The translations under genes and the position numbers were made by a program. A stretch of 64,000 bases of DNA from an uncultured Lactobacillus sp. (lineage in GTDB: Bacteria > Bacillota > Bacilli > Lactobacillales > Lactobacillaceae). The notes beneath the pieces were generated by a model that did not search any database, was not told where the DNA came from, and saw nothing but the letters and a program-made list of their open reading frames with translations. Shown here piece after piece: positions 60,277-64,000 of this stretch (within the stretch, counting starts at the first letter, position 1; each line of letters opens with the position of its first letter). Location: positions 40,638 through 104,637 of the forward strand of contig NZ_CALVGT010000032.1 of NCBI RefSeq assembly GCF_944327175.1, given 5' to 3'.

Positions 60277-63200
60277 TTATTTTTCGCTCTTCTTGCGCTT
60301 GCCAAAAGCGAAGAGACTTGCACTGGCCAGCAGTGCCACAATCCCTGCCAGGAAGGCGGACTTATTCTGGCTTTCACCAGTTTGCGGCAAAGCAGTACTT
60401 GATCCTGCCGGAGTCTTAGCAGCAGAAGTTGCTGGAGCAGTCTTTTGAACAGGACTGGCTGGAGTGGCTTGCTTTTTGCCAGTTGCCTTGATGTCAGTCT
60501 TGCCTGCCGAAATTACGATAGTTTCGGTTTCACCGGAGTCAGCTGGACTTTCACTTGGCTCGTCTTTCGCTGGAGTTTCAACTGGTTCGTCTTCACTCGG
60601 CGTAGTTGGAGTTTCACTCGGTTGATTATCACTTGGAGTGGTTGGAGTTTCACTCGGTTTGTTATCACTTGGAGTGGTCTGAGTTTCGCTCGGCTTATTG
60701 TCACTTGGAGTAGTCGGAGTTTCGCTCGGCTTATTGTCACTTGGAGTAGTCGGAGTTTCGCTTGGCTTGTTTGCTTCTTCCAAGGATTCCAAAATAGCCA
60801 GGTGCTTCTTGGCTTCAGTAAGCGCCAAATCAGCGGCTTCCTTGGCCTTAGCTGCGACAGCTGAATCAGCTTGCTTGCTTGCCAAGTTGGCTTGTGCTTC
60901 AGCCAAATCCTTCTTAGCTGCTTTAACTGCTTCGTTTGCGGCTTGCACTTCAGCTTGAACAGCCTGCAAGTCGGAAAGCTTCTTTTCTGCAGCAGCCTGC
61001 TTGGTTTCCGCGCTTTGTACGGCAGCGTGTGCCTTCCCTGCAGCTTGAGCAGCTTCTTCTGCAGCAGCATCAAGTTCTGCCAACTTAGCCTTTTCGCTGG
61101 CAGCATTCTTTTCTGCTTCAGCCAAAATAGCAGCCTTTTCCGCGGCCTCTTTGTTTGCGCTGGCCAGCTTGCTTTGCGCTGCCTTGTCTGCGGCAGCTGC
61201 ATCTTCTGCAGCCTTCTGTGCACTGGTAGAAGCTTCTTTGTCGGCTTCCAATGCCTTTTGGGTATCAACAGTCTTTTCCTTAGCTGACAAAAGCTTTGCC
61301 TTAGCAGCCGCGAGATCAGTTTGAGCTTGGCTAAGACTGCCATTTGCTTCATCAAGGGCTGCTTGCTTCGCCTTGGCGGTTGCTGCCAAAGGAGCCAACT
61401 TTTCATTTTCTGCAGCCAAATCAGCTTGCGCAGCAGTTAAATCAGCCTGCTTAGTTTGGTAAACTACAGCCGTCTGGGCATATGCCGTCTGGGCAGCAGT
61501 AAGGTCATCAGCTGCCTTAACAGCGGCTGCTTCAGCTGCCTTCAACTGGTCAGCACTGTTTTCCTTTTCCTTCATAGCTGCAGCAAGAGTTTCATCTGCC
61601 TTGGTTAAAGCACCTTTCTTTTCAGCTAACTTATCTTCAGCCTTTGCAAGTTCATGCTTTGCTTGATCCAACTTGCTGTTAGCAGCCTTAAGCGCGTCAA
61701 CTTTTTCATCAGCCGCCTTTTGAGCAGCGGCAGTAGCCTCCTTGGCCTTTATCAGCTTCTCTTTGACGGATGCTTCATCATATGGATTTTCCAGAGTCTT
61801 GATCCCATTGGCCTTTTCCCACGTGTTTTGGTCGCTGATCGGTCCAGACAAAATTGATGTGCTAGTATAAGTCCTTTTACCCTCAGTTCTGGCGGTCGTT
61901 GTTACTTGATCAGTAAGGTTTGGCACTACAATAAAGTGATACTGTTGAAGGTGGTAACCATCATCAACATCTGTACCATCAGCAGAAAAACCAACATAAG
62001 TTTTTAAATCCTGGTTAGTATTATTGAACCGCAATGCATCTATACCCAGCAGACTGATTGCATGCCCCATTTCGTTGCCGCCAGTATTGTCATCAAAAAG
62101 CATCCCCATAACGCCTTCGAACACATGGGATTTTGCTTCATACATCGTGATAGTATCGCTCGGACTGCTTCCAAAACTTAATCTCGTACTTAAGTTTTCA
62201 ATTGCCTGGCCTTCAGAGTCTTTTAAGGCCAGTAAGCCATATTTCTTAGCGACGATGTTAACCACAGCATTATCATGCCCCTTGTATGCACCGTTCCAGC
62301 GGTCATTGCGGTAACCAGTTGCAATTTCGCTTGCCGCTGCATTTGCACCAAGTGATCCTACTGTTTGACCTGCAAGATCAGCAGTTCCCAAGGCAGCCCG
62401 GGCTGAATTGAGCAACTGAACAAGATAAGCCCCCAATTCCTCTTGCTGCTTCTGGGTCAAGTTGTTTAAGTCAACGTCGACATTCTTATCACTATCTAAT
62501 CCATAGTAGGTGTTCAAGTTCATGCCAGCAGCCATTGCATCTGCCCAAGTATTGATGGCTTGCTTATAGGTGGCTTCATCAATTTCTTTCTTGTTGTACT
62601 GCTTTTGCGCGTTTGCAAATGCCAGCGTTGACTGCTTCAAGGCATCATTGGCCACTACCTTAGGTAAAGCCTGGTATTCCTGCTCAGCTTCGCTTTCGGC
62701 TGCCTTCTTTGCAGCTAAGTCTTTATTTGCGGCGTCGCCAGCATCCTTAGCCTCCTTATCCGCGGCAGTCAGTTCCGTAACCTGGCCGTTTACCTGGTCA
62801 ACCGCCTTTTGCGCTTCTGCTGCTTCTTGAGCTTTTGCCGCCTGGTCACTGCTTGCCTTTTCCAGCTTTTCTTTTGCAGCTTGATCTGCTGCCTTGGCAG
62901 CAGATAAATCCTTTTGAGCATTAGAATTTGTAGTCTTGGCATTTTCCAAATCTTTTGCCAATTTTGGCAAGCCCAAGTCGTCAACTACCTTTTGGGCCTG
63001 GTCAACTTTACCTTCCGCTTGGCTTACATTGCCTTCTTGCTCAGCCTTAGCCGCCTGTGCTTCATCATTAGCCGTCTTGGCTGCTTGTGCCTTTTGGCTG
63101 GCTGAGTCTGCCGTCTTTTCAGCTGCACTTGCTTCATCTTCAGCCGATTTTTCTGCCTTTTGCGCATTTTCCAAGTTTTCCTTGCTCTTTTGCGCTTGAT

Positions 63201-63789
63201 CTGCCGCGCTCTTAGCTGCTTGATCTGCTTGAGCTTTCTTGTCAGCAGAATCATTGGCTGCTTTTTGCGCTTGGCTCAAACCCACTCGGTCTAAATCCGC
63301 TTGGGCTGCCTTTTGCGCTTCTTCAGCCTGGCTAGTCAGCTGCGCTTGGTCACTGGCCGCCTTTTTTGCCGATTCTGCTGCTTGATCTGCCGTCTTGGCT
63401 TGATTGTTTGCATCGGCAAGATCTTTTTCTGCCTGGCTGACTGCCCCTTCGGCAGCTGGTTGCTCTGCTTTAGCTTGATCAGCTGCTTTTTGGGCAGCGG
63501 CTTGCTGGTTGCTTGCCTGGTCATAAGCCGTTTGGGCTTGACCAGCCGCGCTCTTAGCTGCCTCTTCCGCCTTTTGGGCGGCACTTGCTTGATCAGCCGC
63601 GCTTTGCTGTCTCTTTTCCGCCTCACTGACCGCGGTCTTGGCGTTTTCAACCGTATCCGCCTGGACCGCTGGAGTTGTCACTTCAGCCTTGACGCTGCCT
63701 TGACTGACCACACCTACACCGACCACGCCGATCCCGGCAGTCGCTACAACAGCTATTTTCCGTAAATCTTTCTTCGCTTTATTTTCCAT
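60277..63789 (-). CDS. LPXTG-anchored coiled-coil surface protein with SEC10/PgrA-like domain
   Basis: A 1170-residue wall protein. Signal peptide about 1-34 (basic KAKKDLRK, then a Val/Gly-rich helix, cut after VKA). Two long coiled-coil regions rich in Ala, Lys, Glu and Gln (about 40-375 and 680-1010) flank a globular central region (about 380-670, with GAYKGHDNAVVNIVAKKYG and MGHAISLLGI) that resembles the SEC10/PgrA surface-exclusion domain. Proline-rich 12-residue repeats (about 1030-1095) would span the wall. LPQTG near residue 1134, a hydrophobic helix and KRKKSEK follow, a sortase substrate. The start is the ATG at 63789 after TAGGTGA; an in-frame GTG lies three codons upstream. The adhesive or exclusion role is inferred. 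Confidence 0.9.
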   Translation of the reverse strand: MENKAKKDLRKIAVVATAGIGVVGVGVVSQGSVKAEVTTPAVQADTVENAKTAVSEAEKRQQSAADQASAAQKAEEAAKSAAGQAQTAYDQASNQQAAAQKAADQAKAEQPAAEGAVSQAEKDLADANNQAKTADQAAESAKKAASDQAQLTSQAEEAQKAAQADLDRVGLSQAQKAANDSADKKAQADQAAKSAADQAQKSKENLENAQKAEKSAEDEASAAEKTADSASQKAQAAKTANDEAQAAKAEQEGNVSQAEGKVDQAQKVVDDLGLPKLAKDLENAKTTNSNAQKDLSAAKAADQAAKEKLEKASSDQAAKAQEAAEAQKAVDQVNGQVTELTAADKEAKDAGDAANKDLAAKKAAESEAEQEYQALPKVVANDALKQSTLAFANAQKQYNKKEIDEATYKQAINTWADAMAAGMNLNTYYGLDSDKNVDVDLNNLTQKQQEELGAYLVQLLNSARAALGTADLAGQTVGSLGANAAASEIATGYRNDRWNGAYKGHDNAVVNIVAKKYGLLALKDSEGQAIENLSTRLSFGSSPSDTITMYEAKSHVFEGVMGMLFDDNTGGNEMGHAISLLGIDALRFNNTNQDLKTYVGFSADGTDVDDGYHLQQYHFIVVPNLTDQVTTTARTEGKRTYTSTSILSGPISDQNTWEKANGIKTLENPYDEASVKEKLIKAKEATAAAQKAADEKVDALKAANSKLDQAKHELAKAEDKLAEKKGALTKADETLAAAMKEKENSADQLKAAEAAAVKAADDLTAAQTAYAQTAVVYQTKQADLTAAQADLAAENEKLAPLAATAKAKQAALDEANGSLSQAQTDLAAAKAKLLSAKEKTVDTQKALEADKEASTSAQKAAEDAAAADKAAQSKLASANKEAAEKAAILAEAEKNAASEKAKLAELDAAAEEAAQAAGKAHAAVQSAETKQAAAEKKLSDLQAVQAEVQAANEAVKAAKKDLAEAQANLASKQADSAVAAKAKEAADLALTEAKKHLAILESLEEANKPSETPTTPSDNKPSETPTTPSDNKPSETQTTPSDNKPSETPTTPSDNQPSETPTTPSEDEPVETPAKDEPSESPADSGETETIVISAGKTDIKATGKKQATPASPVQKTAPATSAAKTPAGSSTALPQTGESQNKSAFLAGIVALLASASLFAFGKRKKSEK
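60590..60769. repeat. Five tandem 36-bp repeats encoding a Pro-rich wall-spanning segment
   Basis: Five near-identical copies of a 36-base unit encoding KPSETPTTPSDN (variants Q for P and Q for K). It is a coding repeat, prone to copy-number change. Confidence 0.85.
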
Positions 63790-64000
63790 ATGACTCACCT
63801 ATATAAATACACAATAGTTCGAGATAATATCCCTTAACTTTTATTATGTTAGAGAATATTGGGTCAGATTATGTCAAATTGTGTCATTTGATATGATTTT
63901 GCCGAGTGTCTGCTTTAACAGCTTTAATATCTAGACCGACCTTTTTCAAGCAATACCTAGCAAGTAAGTATCACAAACGCTCCCTTGATATGGTTTTCAA
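63790..64000. other. Upstream region of the surface-protein gene; no intact gene seen
   Basis: AT-rich. TTGACA lies on the minus strand about 90 bases before the ATG, without a clear -10 at standard spacing. A short minus-strand frame (about 63893-63976) could be the tail of a lost or out-of-window gene (ends GLDIKAVKADTRQNHIK), but a stop lies upstream of it within the window. Nothing else is supported. Confidence 0.4.

Noticed and set aside
60590-60769. Regularly spaced repeats that might be read as a CRISPR array
   Set aside because: The units are contiguous, have no unique spacers, and encode an in-frame Pro/Thr/Ser repeat of a wall protein.
63893-63976. A truncated transposase or other gene tail at the right edge
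   Set aside because: The frame is too short, has an upstream stop, and its sequence was not recognised; it is mentioned only as part of the intergenic region.

Overview
The window looks like a piece of a Lactobacillus delbrueckii chromosome (subsp. bulgaricus or lactis). This is inferred from the roughly 50% GC coding regions, the lactobacillar housekeeping gene order, the damaged amino-acid biosynthesis genes, and a large oligopeptide-import operon. No database search was possible. Almost all genes lie on the minus strand; plsC, pheB, lexA, glcU and rpmB are the plus-strand genes. No rRNA, tRNA, CRISPR array or complete insertion sequence was recognised.

Layout. 1-8733 is a core block: polC (5' part), proS, rseP, cdsA, uppS, frr, pyrH, tsf and rpsB (replication, tRNA charging, membrane proteolysis, lipid and wall precursors, translation). 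8897-10592 holds a TrmN6-type methyltransferase fused to a GIY-YIG domain, and plsC. 10673-14076 is the aspartate pathway (asd, a broken lysC, hom) with a divergent ACT-domain gene. 14127-18354 has a heterodimeric ABC exporter, yneF and ynzC. 18510-21159 has lexA, a glucose uptake carrier and an orphan amino-acid binding lipoprotein. 21346-27442 is a four-gene accessory island: TerB-domain protein, BrxD-like ATPase, BrxHI/Lhr-like helicase, and a small duplicated-domain protein. 27565-42132 is core again: rplS, a SNF2/SWIM helicase, trmD, rimM, rpsP, ffh, ylxM, pepD, ftsY, smc, rnc. 42257-49958 is oppDFBC with two oppA genes. 50248-55655 is acpP, plsX, recG, fakA and an Asp23 gene; rpmB is divergent.

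The most novel region is 56118-60215. It is a compact operon that reads as a ribosomally made, post-translationally modified peptide (RiPP) cluster. A strong promoter and Shine-Dalgarno site drive a 38-codon peptide gene (60039-60155), which is too short for ordinary ORF calling. A partial terminator-like hairpin follows. Three overlapping genes come next: an E1/ThiF-like adenylating enzyme with an RRE-like N-terminal domain, an M16 (HxxEH) peptidase, and an ABC exporter. The peptide, ThiF and M16 genes are clearly AT-richer than their surroundings, which suggests horizontal acquisition. The peptide has no Cys and a single Ser, and ends in NWYFI, so the product class cannot be assigned to a familiar RiPP family.

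The window closes with a 1170-residue LPXTG wall-anchored coiled-coil protein carrying a SEC10/PgrA-like domain, immediately upstream of the RiPP promoter.
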